From assembly GCF_012958305.1 (NCBI RefSeq), contig NZ_JABBYO010000025.1, positions 1 through 51,089 on the forward strand: a DNA stretch of 51,089 bases. The letters run 5' to 3'. This document shows positions 9,860 through 18,420 of this stretch, piece after piece. Position 1 is the stretch's first letter. Each line of letters opens with the position of its first letter. The notes beneath the pieces are model-generated. The model ran no database searches. It saw only the letters and a list, made by a program, of their open reading frames with translations, and was not told the origin of the DNA. The DNA comes from Tautonia rosea (GTDB taxonomy: Bacteria; Planctomycetota; Planctomycetia; Isosphaerales; Isosphaeraceae). The translations under genes and the position numbers were made by a program.

Positions 9860-10540
9860 TCAGTTGGCGTCAACCGAGCGGCGACGACGAGCGGCCCGAA
9901 CGGCCAGCGGCAGGGCGAAGATGCCCAGACCAGCCATGGCCAAGGTGGCCGGCTCGGGGATCGCGGAGAAGTCGCCCGAGAGTCGGCTGGCCGTGAAGTC
10001 CTGGTACGCGCCGTTGGTGACGACCAGATTGGTGAAGCCACCAATGATGCTGAAGATGAACTCTTCCCTGAACAGGCCCGGGATGAAGATGTCCGACGTG
10101 AAGTCGACGGAGCCGGTGTTGAAGGCCGCACGGCCCGAGCCCACCTGCTGCAGCAAGGCCGAGTCGAAGGTGCCGCTCAGGAGGTTTTCGCCACCCGAAC
10201 CCATGATGGAGAAGGTTCCGAAGAAACCTTCCTGACCAGAAGCCGTGGCCGCCGTGCTGGATTCGGCCGACAGCATGAAGGTTGCACCCGTGTAGCTCGT
10301 CGGGCCCAACGGATCGATCATGAAGACCGGATCGTTGATGGTGAACGTCACCTGCGTCGTGGCCGTGAGGTAGGCCGGCAGCGGATTGGCACCTACAGAC
10401 CGCGTGTAATTGATCGTGTTGATGCCAGCCGACTGCGAGAAGCCCGCAAACCCAATGGTTGCGGTGCCCTGAGCCATTGCACTGGAGGCAAACGAGGCCA
10501 CCAGCGCGAGCGCGGCCAGGAAGGTAAATCGTTTCGTCAT
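9860..10540 (-). CDS. PEP-CTERM sorting domain protein
   Basis: This secreted 226-residue protein has an N-terminal signal peptide (about 1-23, ending AMA before Gln). Its C-terminal tripartite sorting tail consists of the IPEPAT motif (Pro195-Glu-Pro197), a hydrophobic helix and a cluster of four arginines. This is the substrate signature for the exosortase encoded at 1166-2107. The middle is a low-cysteine, beta-rich region with no recognised enzyme domain, as is common for extracellular-matrix proteins of this class. The frame opens 33 bases upstream, but the ATG at 10540 begins the signal peptide and has GAGG about 11 bases before it. A strong terminator follows. It is the only PEP-CTERM protein seen in the window. 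Confidence 0.94.
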   Translation of the reverse strand: MTKRFTFLAALALVASFASSAMAQGTATIGFAGFSQSAGINTINYTRSVGANPLPAYLTATTQVTFTINDPVFMIDPLGPTSYTGATFMLSAESSTAATASGQEGFFGTFSIMGSGGENLLSGTFDSALLQQVGSGRAAFNTGSVDFTSDIFIPGLFREEFIFSIIGGFTNLVVTNGAYQDFTASRLSGDFSAIPEPATLAMAGLGIFALPLAVRAARRRRSVDAN

Positions 10541-10573
10541 AATGTTGATGACCTCGAAGGGAAAGGGAAACAC

Positions 10574-10960
10574 CCTGGTGTCAATTCGGTGACCACTGCT
10601 CGATTCCCACTACGGGCATCGTTCCCACAGTGATACCGTCGCTCGACTACGATCTTGCCGAGTGATTGCTGAAAGATCAACGGTGCGACCGAAGCCATAA
10701 CCCGCTGTCCGGGTGTCGACCCGCGTCAGCGGAATCCATTTCCGTTTTTTTATGCTGAAAAACGCCATAACACACGATTTTGGAGAGGAATGGCCATGAC
10801 TTTGGTGTCTTCTTGACGTAGAATTCGTGAAATACGGGGACCACCTTTGCCTGACTCGCATGGCATCATGTTGCGTTTCCGCAACACGGGTCCATTTGTG
10901 TCCTATGGTCAGAGAGGGGTCAGGACTGACCCCATGATTCGAGCATGAGGAGTCGGATCC
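10574..10960. other. Divergent intergenic region
   Basis: No gene is supported. The stretch should hold promoters for the PEP-CTERM gene (minus) and the small plus-strand gene at 10961. A long minus-strand open frame (10610-11293) covers it but has no family features and conflicts with the better-supported 10961 gene. Confidence 0.4.
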
Positions 10961-11239
10961 ATGACCACGGGTGAGATTCGAGGCATTGAAGACGACGTCC
11001 CGCGGAGCAGGGATCCGCTGCGCCGGGTGGTCGTAACGCTTCTTGCCATCTACCTGGCACCAGTTGCGGTTGTCGTGCTGCTGATTGGTGGACTGGGCAT
11101 GCTGTGTTCTGCAGTGGCGAGGCTGGTTGAATACGAGTTGATGCCGCAACGGGGGGAGTTGCGTCGAGACAGGACAGCGCGAATGCTCTCTGTGCCTCAC
11201 CTGCACGGTGTGGTTAGAAGTCGATCGCCTGGTTCGTAA
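10961..11239 (+). CDS. Small hypothetical membrane protein
   Basis: This 92-residue open frame has a very good ribosome site (GAGGAG ending about 8 bases before the ATG) and one strongly hydrophobic segment (about 24-52, ending before VARLVEY), followed by a basic C-terminus. I recognise no family. It stands alone between the PEP-CTERM and EpsI genes and reads against both. The good start signal and membrane segment make it a plausible real gene. Its C-terminal part reads poorly and could be non-native. Confidence 0.5.
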   Translation: MTTGEIRGIEDDVPRSRDPLRRVVVTLLAIYLAPVAVVVLLIGGLGMLCSAVARLVEYELMPQRGELRRDRTARMLSVPHLHGVVRSRSPGS

Positions 11240-11285
11240 GTCCGTCCCGAGGTTCTGCATGGGGTACTCTGTTGCCAGTTCCTGG

Positions 11286-12071
11286 TCACTCACTCACTTG
11301 AAGGTTGGGATTCTTGATCCAATCGTCGATGCGTTGGTTGAGTTCGGTGACGAGGGCTGTCACAAACTCCTCGCTCGCACTTTGGGCAACGTCTCGTTCC
11401 CTGGAACTGATTCCACGATCGACCTGTATCTTGAACATCGCTGGCCGGTGCTGGAACTTGCGCTTCGTTTCGTTGGCATCAGGATCCCAGCGCCCATCGT
11501 GCCAGAACGAAAAGTAAGATTCGATATACTCTTCCCGTCCCGCTTCGGGACGAGTGAAAATCATTGCCCGGAAAGGAACGGTCGTTGACACCTCGGACTC
11601 GTCCTCGGGGGAACTGGTCGCTCCGGCGGTTTTCACTGGCACGTTGACCCGCCGTGTTTTTCCGGTGGCCTGATACCCCTGAGCAGGGAAGCAAATGTCT
11701 GGCGAGTGAGGAAAGACCTGGGTGGCTGGCCCAAATGCAACCAGCACCTTGAGCGTCACTCCCGTGTGGTTGTTCGCATAAAAGCGGTACATATAATCCG
11801 AGCATCCAGCAATCTGTTGCGTCTCGGCTTCCAGTTCTTCTTCCTTGATCATCTCCCAGTGCCCTCCCAGTGATGTGGGAAGGTCTCGCAGAGGAAACGG
11901 AGACTGTTTGACGCTCAGCGAGGCATCGGCAAACAGTTGTTCCTGGCGGATCCGCACCACGCCCGACGCTGCCACCAGCACACAACCCACGATCATCCAG
12001 ATCCAGGGAGACGGCCCAAGGGAGCGACGCGCAACCGAGGTAGGCTGGTCAAGCTGGGGCTGATCAGGCAC
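11286..12071 (-). CDS. Exosortase-associated EpsI-type protein (DUF3485)
   Basis: This 261-residue protein has one N-terminal membrane segment (about 23-39) and an extracytoplasmic domain with the family hallmark HSPDICFPAQGY (122-133). EpsI/DUF3485 proteins are encoded with, or fused to, exosortases in exopolysaccharide loci and are needed for polymer production, but their biochemical role is not settled. The frame extends upstream to 12113. The GTG at 12071 has a GGAGGAG ribosome site 7 bases before it, which decides the start. It follows the priming sugar transferase gene by 109 bases on the same strand, so the two are probably co-transcribed. Here it is separated from the exosortase gene by about 9 kb, whereas these genes are often adjacent. 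Confidence 0.94.
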   Translation of the reverse strand: MPDQPQLDQPTSVARRSLGPSPWIWMIVGCVLVAASGVVRIRQEQLFADASLSVKQSPFPLRDLPTSLGGHWEMIKEEELEAETQQIAGCSDYMYRFYANNHTGVTLKVLVAFGPATQVFPHSPDICFPAQGYQATGKTRRVNVPVKTAGATSSPEDESEVSTTVPFRAMIFTRPEAGREEYIESYFSFWHDGRWDPDANETKRKFQHRPAMFKIQVDRGISSRERDVAQSASEEFVTALVTELNQRIDDWIKNPNLQVSE

Positions 12072-12180
12072 GAAACATCTCCTCCGGAGGTTATGTTGGG
12101 CCATGCAAGACAAGAACCGAGCAGAGTGAATCCGAAGATCGCACGGGTGGGTGAAGCTCGTGTCAGCTCAATTCAATGCC

Positions 12181-12918
12181 TCAGCAGGCACCACGAGCAC
12201 ACAGAACCGCAGGGATCGTCAGGATGAGAATTTTCAGATCAGCCGAGAGGGACCAGTTCGCGATGTAGTCGAGATCCTGGTGAACCATCCCCTCGGTCCC
12301 ATCGCTACGGCCACCAATTTGCCAGGGGCCAGTGATCCCAGGCATCACACTCAAACGACGGTTGAACGCTTCAGAATCGAGGGCTTCGAGCCGGTACGAG
12401 TCGCGAAGCTGTAACGGACGAGGACCGACCAGACTCATTTCACCGCGGAGCACATTAATCAGTTGCGGCAGCTCATCGAGACTCGAACGCCTCAAGAAGC
12501 GACCCAATGGAGTGACTCTCGGATCGCGCCGAATCTTGAACAGCACGCCACCGGCCGCCTCATTGTGCGATTCAAGGTCGCTGAGCCGACGCTCGGCATC
12601 GGCAACCATGGTGCGGAACTTCAGAACGTAGAAGGGTTCACCGCCGCGACCGAGACGAAGCTGACGAAAGAAGACCGGTCCAGGAGAGCTCAGCCGCACT
12701 GCCGCGGCAATCACCAGCATCAGCGGTGCCAGCAGCACCAGCCCGAGGGCCGAGGCCGAAAAGTCGATGGCCCGCTTGAAGCGTGAGGCGATCGTCGTCG
12801 GGGCTACGGCGAGCGAAGGGCCTGGCAACACCAACGCCTGATCCGTAGACGTCCCTCCCCCAACCATCCGGGCGATCTGCTCGGATAAGAGTACGGATTG
12901 GGTCGTCGTAGTGCTCAT
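12181..12918 (-). CDS. Priming sugar-1-phosphate transferase (bacterial sugar transferase family)
   Basis: This enzyme transfers a sugar-1-phosphate from a nucleotide sugar to undecaprenyl phosphate, the first membrane step of exopolysaccharide assembly. The 245-residue protein is the short form, with one membrane/re-entrant helix (about 52-74) and the catalytic domain. Visible motifs are KFRTM (100-104), SLDELPQL (146-153), VGPRP (164-168) and PGITGPWQ (193-200). The ATG at 12918 has GGAG about 11 bases upstream; an upstream extension to 12999 has no such support. It is the first gene of a two-gene unit with epsI. The sugar (glucose, galactose or other) cannot be read from these motifs. Confidence 0.96.
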   Translation of the reverse strand: MSTTTTQSVLLSEQIARMVGGGTSTDQALVLPGPSLAVAPTTIASRFKRAIDFSASALGLVLLAPLMLVIAAAVRLSSPGPVFFRQLRLGRGGEPFYVLKFRTMVADAERRLSDLESHNEAAGGVLFKIRRDPRVTPLGRFLRRSSLDELPQLINVLRGEMSLVGPRPLQLRDSYRLEALDSEAFNRRLSVMPGITGPWQIGGRSDGTEGMVHQDLDYIANWSLSADLKILILTIPAVLCARGAC

Positions 12919-14557
12919 TGGGCGGTATCTCCAGGGTGAGTGCTCAGGAGTGAGATTCAGCAGGAGGTTCTCATGACCGCAGGCTGAAGATGGCTTCATT
13001 GCCGGTCAGAAGAACGCTTGAAGTCAGGAGGAGAGGTGATCGGTTGAGAGATCGCTGCAAGCTAAAAACGTGTGCTGATAATCATGCGATCAGAAAATAC
13101 CCGAACTGAGGCGTTCCGAGGATAACCGTGACGGCAGCATAGCAACGCGTTCAGGCATCGTCAACTAGCAGCGTTGCACCACCTCTCCCATGTCGCTTCA
13201 AGACAACATGCTGTGGCGTCGTGAAGAAACAATGAACTGCCGCAGCATCGTTCATCGGCTTCCAGAACCCAAAATTGCCGGTGACCAGAATTCAGCACTC
13301 GCCATGCCAGAGTTGTTCGTCCAAGGCTTTGGAACACCATCTGACTCCTCGACCAGCACTGAAGGTTTGAATCCTCAACATCCGTGTCGAAGCAATGTGC
13401 CACGTGGTGGCCTCCCTTCTGATAGACAGTAGTCCCGCGTTCGTGACACCCGTTCTCCGGTTTTTGGTGATTGAAAAACCCATGAGGGTCAATGCTGCAC
13501 CATGAATGGGCTCCTGCCGAAGGCGACCAAGCGTTCCGATCTGCCCATCTCAATTGCACCACTGCACACCAAAAGCACAGCGAATCCTCTCCGTGACAGC
13601 ACCTCGGCGTCCCTCAAACCGCAGCAACCAGGCCCAGGAGTTCCGCGCCGAAGCGACGAGGTTCTCCGCAATCGAGCATCGTTACGCGACGACCCCCATT
13701 GCCGTTTCCAGCAGGTGATGATCGCAGACACAACCCAACCACCAAGAAAGGGCACGTTCAGGCAAGGCAACCCGGGATGGGAACGGCAGCGCACCTCCGC
13801 CACAATCGTTTCAAATGCACAACTTTGAGCATAAATCTCATTATCAGACACTAAGGCCACGACCCGAAAGACCGGACGCGGCATCCCCTTTCGATTCCCA
13901 AAACAACTCCCCCAAGACACAATTTGCACTCATGGATGAATGGATAAAGTGTCCGAAGATACTGAGGGAAAACAACGGGGGACGAGCAGAACGCTCAACA
14001 CGGCAAGCCTCGCCGGTGGCCCTGACCGTGTTCCGCTTAGTCTGCGACCAGGGCCGCGCGTTCCGATCGGGTCCGGACCGGCAACGACCTGATCAGGATC
14101 GTCGAGGGATGGCTCAAAGTCTCTGGTCTTGCCCGACTTCAAAGGATCCCGACGTCGCTCCAGCGTTGGGGTCAACACCGCGACGAACCTGTTGGAGCGG
14201 GACGTGACCAGCAACCCGGTCCACGATTTCCATAGCAAGGCCGACCTCCCTTCGTCCAACCAACCCTGACCATTGGACCGCCAAGGAGATTCGCGGCGCT
14301 CTCGTTGAGCCGAGTTCCTGGTGAACCTCGGGGATGGATCTCCGGGACGCCCTGACCGATCCCCCCCTGCCCTTGCTGTTCCACCTCCGTGCTTCAATGA
14401 CCTTATATCTGATCGAATTTCCGCTCGATGTCCGTTGGATCCGAACTTGGGGGCCCACTCCCCTGCCCTGCGATTGCCGCCGATAACTGATGGTTCGGCC
14501 TCGGTTTCACAACCGAATCGGCCCAACAACAGACCAGGAATCCAGGGTCACTCGATC
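12919..14557. other. Long stretch without a supported gene
   Basis: About 1.6 kb upstream of the sugar transferase. Open frames here are short, overlap each other on both strands, lack ribosome sites and resemble no family I know. A fragment near 14270-14310 reads DHWTAKEIRGALVEP in one frame and could be debris of an old coding sequence, but this is not enough to name it. It probably contains the promoter of the sugar transferase unit near 12950-13080. Confidence 0.45.
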
Positions 14558-15341
14558 CCTTGACACCCTGGCAACGTGTCTCCTTGATCCCTTGATCAAT
14601 GACTGACCAGGGTCACTCAGTCCCTTTTGCCAGTCTTGGCGCCTTGAAACCAAGGCGCCTTGAAAACCTGGCTCATTGAATTTCCAGGTTTGCCACGCAG
14701 ATGGCAAACCATGATGCTCAAAACACCAAGAAGCCAATTGACCAAGGAATCCCAACTCCGTTGAACTCTAAGGGTTCTTGCTTTCTTGTTATCAATGATT
14801 CGTTTTTACCAGGGATTCCCAGTAACCTTGGCTTTATTGAGACCAAGGACCTCAGAGTGACAACTTCCCTTGGATTCAAGGTGTTTTAGCGATCATTGTA
14901 ACTGCGTTGTTGAGATACCTTGGCTCCCAGGGATCCTGAGAACCTTGATGACTTGGTGAATTGGTCCTTGGCTTTCAATGGTTCGAGAAACCATGACAAC
15001 CTTGGGACATTAGCCATCAAGGGATTTCAGGTTTCTTGAGCAACTTGATGACCGAGAGAGTGTCATGACCAGGGAACACTGAAAACCTTGGAACCTTGAA
15101 CAAGAAGCAACCCAGAAAACGACAGGGCTTACGAAATCAAGGAACCCTGCCATACACGTTGCCAAGTTCACAAAAGAGCCCAGCTTCCCTGAAGAATGAT
15201 TGAACCAAGGTGCTTGATCCAACTTGCGGATCAAGGAATCGAGGCGAACCGTTTGCCTTGATTCCCGGGAACATTGGAGTCGATGGGAATTGCAAGCCGA
15301 TACGCACAAGGACAATGGTTCCCAGGAACCAGGATGCCTTG
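14558..15341. repeat. CCTTG/CAAGG-dense region, candidate partition site
   Basis: By hand count this 784-base stretch contains 24 copies of the 5-mer CCTTG or its complement CAAGG (15 and 9), where about 1.5 would be expected by chance. Its base composition is clearly less GC-rich than its flanks. Perfect inverted repeats are embedded: GGCGCCTTG/CAAGGCGCC (14638-14659), GGTTTGCC/GGCAAACC (14687-14710), CTTGATCC/GGATCAAG (15213-15235) and TGGTTCC/GGAACCA (15316-15331). No gene is supported in it. It ends about 185 bases before parA, and a ribbon-helix-helix protein gene follows parA. In type Ib partition systems such proteins bind repeat-rich centromeres next to parA, so I infer a parS/parC-like role. 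Confidence 0.65.
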
Positions 15342-15525
15342 AACGTTGGGTTGCCTGATTCAAAAGGCTCCAGGAAGCCTCGGAACCAGGCAACCAATAA
15401 GCCGAGATCTTGTCGCAACACGATTTTTGATCGCATGTTGCGACTGACCCTTGATCGCTTTCGGTCGGCGAGGTCTGCCGATCGAGAAGACGGGCAGGGG
15501 ACTACCGATCGGGGAGGAACGGTCG

Positions 15526-16416
15526 ATGCGGAGCGTCGCCGTGACCAACGCAAAAGGAGGGGTCGGCAAGAGCACGACCGCCATCAACCTGGCAGCCAGC
15601 CTGGCTGACCTGGGACGGCGAGTGCTTCTGATCGACGCCGACCCGTCGGGCAATGCGTCGCTCGGCCTCTTCCCGGCAGGGTTGCCGTCGGAAGGGTTGG
15701 CCGACCTCTTGCTCGACGACGCAGAGATGGCCGATGTGGTCTTGCCCAGCAGTGTCGAGGGGCTCGACGTGATCCCTCCCGGGGATCGTCTCGGCTCCTG
15801 CTCCGATCAGATGGGAGGCAGCCAGGGGCTTGGCCAGGGCAGAGAGTTCCGGGTCCGCCGCGTGCTGCGTCGGGTCTGCGATCACGATGTCGTGATCCTC
15901 GATACCAGCCCCGTGCAAACGCCCCTCAACGTGGCCATCCTTTATGCCGTTGGCGAGGTCGTCATCCCGATCGACCCGTGCATCGCCGCCCTGGCTGGGG
16001 TCAAGACACTCGAAACCTTGATCCGGGAGGTCGGCTCACTTCGCCAGGAATTTACCGACGCCGGGCCTCTGATGCTCACCGGCGTCCTGATCACCCGGGT
16101 CGATCGGACCCTGGTGGCTCGCCAGATCGAAGCCGAAGTGCGTGACTACTTCGGCGACCTGGCCTTCGAACGGTCGGTGCCGACCTCGGTCCGCTTCCGG
16201 GAAGCCTATGCCCGGGGCGTCCCTCTGGTCCGTTACGATCCTTACGGAGCCGGGAGCCGCGCCTATCAGGCCGCGGCCGAAGCGTTCCTGATCCGGGGCG
16301 GCGAGTTGGTTGATTCGGCTCGCACCAAGCCCGATGGGAACACGTTGCACGAAGCACCCTCCGAGGATGACGCACCGATCGAGGAGCAGGGCGGCGCTTC
16401 CGGCGCCGCTGCGTGA
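15526..16416 (+). CDS. parA: ParA family partition ATPase
   Basis: This 296-residue deviant Walker ATPase has KGGVGKST (10-17, with the signature lysine), LIDADPSGNAS (35-45) and the Walker B region VVILDTSP (122-129). Such ATPases form nucleoid-bound gradients that move a plasmid or chromosome region, guided by a centromere-binding partner. There is no N-terminal helix-turn-helix extension, which fits the short type Ib ParA class. The ATG at 15526 has GGAGG 9-10 bases upstream; the frame upstream of it is not supported. The repeat-dense region at 14558-15341 precedes it, and a small ribbon-helix-helix protein gene follows after 155 bases. Together with rep and the iterons at 18.4-20.8 kb it marks a plasmid maintenance module. 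Confidence 0.95.
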   Translation: MRSVAVTNAKGGVGKSTTAINLAASLADLGRRVLLIDADPSGNASLGLFPAGLPSEGLADLLLDDAEMADVVLPSSVEGLDVIPPGDRLGSCSDQMGGSQGLGQGREFRVRRVLRRVCDHDVVILDTSPVQTPLNVAILYAVGEVVIPIDPCIAALAGVKTLETLIREVGSLRQEFTDAGPLMLTGVLITRVDRTLVARQIEAEVRDYFGDLAFERSVPTSVRFREAYARGVPLVRYDPYGAGSRAYQAAAEAFLIRGGELVDSARTKPDGNTLHEAPSEDDAPIEEQGGASGAAA

Positions 16417-16571
16417 GAGCCGTCGACCCGGCGCGACGGCCGGCCACCGGGCGAGGGTGCCTGGCCGTCGCGGCGACGGTTTGACCAACGCGCCACATCC
16501 AATCAAAACCAGACGCCGAGCCAGGCCAGGCGCTCAACGAAACATCACAAAGGGCAGGGGGGGCGACTCGA

Positions 16572-17039
16572 ATGAGTACAACCAGACGCGGGGGAATTCC
16601 GGGCCCTGAGAGCCGAACCGGACTGGTCCGACCCGCGATGACCGAAGCCGAGTTCGAGCGCCGGATGGCCGCCGCTGAGGCCACAGCCGCTCCTCGATCT
16701 TCCTCCTCCGCGAGTGATGGCGACGACCGGCCATCGGTCGATCCGGAACCGGCTGCCGAGGTCGAGTCGGCTCCGAAGTCGTCAGGGTCATCCCCCTCGA
16801 CAGGATCATCGCGATCGAAAAGTCGGGGCAGGGGGGCTGCCAAGCTCCGACGCGTTCAGCGCATGTTCGCCATCGAGGAAGAGCTGGACAAGAAGCTCTG
16901 GCTCTACGCGATCCACGTGGGCAAGGACCGTTCTGAGGTCGTCAACGACCTGCTCCGGCCACTCGTCGGATCGATGGTCCTCTACGACTCTCGCGACCGA
17001 CGCTCCAGCCGCCAAGGAGATGGCGACTCGGAAAATTGA
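16572..17039 (+). CDS. Small protein with C-terminal ribbon-helix-helix-like domain, candidate centromere-binding partner
   Basis: This 155-residue protein has a long low-complexity Ser/Pro/Glu/Arg-rich N-terminal half (about 35-90). A compact C-terminal part (about 95-135) has a strand-like segment (VQRMFAI) followed by two helices (LDKKLWLYAIHVG and SEVVNDLLRPLV), as in MetJ/Arc/CopG DNA-binding proteins. The flexible tail plus RHH layout and its position right after parA match centromere-binding proteins of type Ib partition systems such as ParG. The assignment rests on context and helix pattern rather than on a clear family match. A G-rich but weak ribosome site precedes the ATG. Confidence 0.78.
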   Translation: MSTTRRGGIPGPESRTGLVRPAMTEAEFERRMAAAEATAAPRSSSSASDGDDRPSVDPEPAAEVESAPKSSGSSPSTGSSRSKSRGRGAAKLRRVQRMFAIEEELDKKLWLYAIHVGKDRSEVVNDLLRPLVGSMVLYDSRDRRSSRQGDGDSEN

Positions 17040-17232
17040 CCTCGTCCCCCCATGACGAAGCTGTCAACGAGGGGGGATCGGGAATCACTCTGCCGGACCT
17101 GCTCGAGATGGGACGTGGCCAGAACCCAGGATCATCCGGTAAGCTGCTTCCCGATCTTGATTGCCCCATCGGTGACGACGACACGTCCCGAAGCTTGTTC
17201 TCGATCGTGCCACCCCTCCGGATTGACCTCGC

Positions 17233-18381
17233 ATGCTCGACACCCAGGCACCGCCGGCCACGGCGCCGACCCCTCGATCCGATCGCCTGCTCTCGATCGA
17301 CGCCCTCCGAGGGCTCGACATGCTCTGCATCGTCGGCGGCGATCGCCTGGTCCTGGCCTGGGCGGCCTGGTCGGGCTCCGTGACCGCCTCGACCGTCGCC
17401 CAGCAGTTCGAGCACATCGACTGGGAAGGATTCCGCTTTTACGACCTGATCTTTCCGCTCTTCCTCTTTCTTGTCGGAGCCGTCTTGCCGTTCTCTCTCA
17501 GCAAGGCGGCCGAGCAGGGCAAGGGAGCAGTCTCCCGTCGGATCGGCCGCCGGGTGATTCTGCTGTTTGCCCTTGGCCTGCTTTGTAATGGGGTGTTGCA
17601 GTTTGACTGGGAGAACCTACGGATCACGGGGGTCCTGCAGCGGATCGCCATCTGCTACGGAATCGCTGCGGTGATCGTGATGAACACCTCCACGCGTACC
17701 CAAATTCTCACTGGTGCGGCTATCCTGCTTGGCTACTGGGCCTTGCTGGCGGGAGTCGCTCCCCCAGGAGGGACGGCGGGCGATTTCTCCAAGGAGGGAA
17801 ACCTTGCCGGATGGGTCGATCGCCACTATCTGCCCGGGAAGATCCTCGAACCGTATTACGGGTTTGGCGACAATGAAGGGTTACTCTCAACAATCCCGGC
17901 TGTCGCCACGGTCTTGATGGGTGCGTTGAGCGGTGCCTGGCTGCGATCGAAACGACAGACCCCCTGGCAGAAGGCACTCGGCCTGCTCCTGGCCGGCATC
18001 CTGAGCGTGATCATTGGCACGCTCTGGGGAGCCTGGTTTCCCATCATCAAAAATTTATGGACAAGCTCGTTCGTGCTCGTCGCTGGCGGTTGGAGTCTGA
18101 TCCTGCTGGCCGCCTTCTACACCTTGATCGATGTCTTGCGGTGGCGGCGATGGGCGTTCGTTCTCGTGGTCGTTGGCGTCAACGCCATCACGATCTACGT
18201 CGTACCACGGTTCCTTGACTTTGACCGGATCGCCCAGTTCTTTCTGGGAGGGGTCTACACCCTCTCCGACCGCCTGATCCCCGGCGACTTCCTTCCCGTG
18301 GCCGCGGCAATCGGAACTCTGCTGGTCCAATGGCTCTTCCTGCTGTATCTCTACAAGCGTCGCCTCTTCCTTCGCGTCTGA
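17233..18381 (+). CDS. HGSNAT-like membrane acyltransferase (DUF5009 type)
   Basis: This 382-residue multi-pass membrane protein carries the N-terminal SIDALRGLDM signature (21-30) of the heparan-alpha-glucosaminide N-acetyltransferase/DUF5009 group and about ten hydrophobic segments. Family members move acetyl groups across the membrane onto sugars outside, so acetylation of the surface polysaccharide encoded nearby is a reasonable inference. The interior motifs FYDLIFPLFLFLVG and ITGVLQRIAICYG are typical of the family. No ribosome site is obvious before the ATG. It sits between the partition genes and rep and faces rep tail to tail. Such genes are common and multi-copy in planctomycetes. 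Confidence 0.9.
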   Translation: MLDTQAPPATAPTPRSDRLLSIDALRGLDMLCIVGGDRLVLAWAAWSGSVTASTVAQQFEHIDWEGFRFYDLIFPLFLFLVGAVLPFSLSKAAEQGKGAVSRRIGRRVILLFALGLLCNGVLQFDWENLRITGVLQRIAICYGIAAVIVMNTSTRTQILTGAAILLGYWALLAGVAPPGGTAGDFSKEGNLAGWVDRHYLPGKILEPYYGFGDNEGLLSTIPAVATVLMGALSGAWLRSKRQTPWQKALGLLLAGILSVIIGTLWGAWFPIIKNLWTSSFVLVAGGWSLILLAAFYTLIDVLRWRRWAFVLVVVGVNAITIYVVPRFLDFDRIAQFFLGGVYTLSDRLIPGDFLPVAAAIGTLLVQWLFLLYLYKRRLFLRV

Positions 18382-18420
18382 TCCTCACGGCCCCCAACCC
18401 GCCGCCCCAAAACCGCCAGA

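Noticed and set aside
10861-10877. Sigma54-like TGGCATCATGTTGC
   Set aside because: The spacing between GG and GC is one base too short for a sigma54 promoter.
10610-11293. 227-codon minus-strand frame
   Set aside because: No ribosome site or domain, covers the likely promoter region of the PEP-CTERM gene, and conflicts with a better start on the other strand.
13930-14529. Possible transposase remnant (199-codon minus frame and DHWTAKEIRGALVEP on the plus strand)
   Set aside because: Neither frame shows a catalytic motif or terminal repeats; too weak to annotate.
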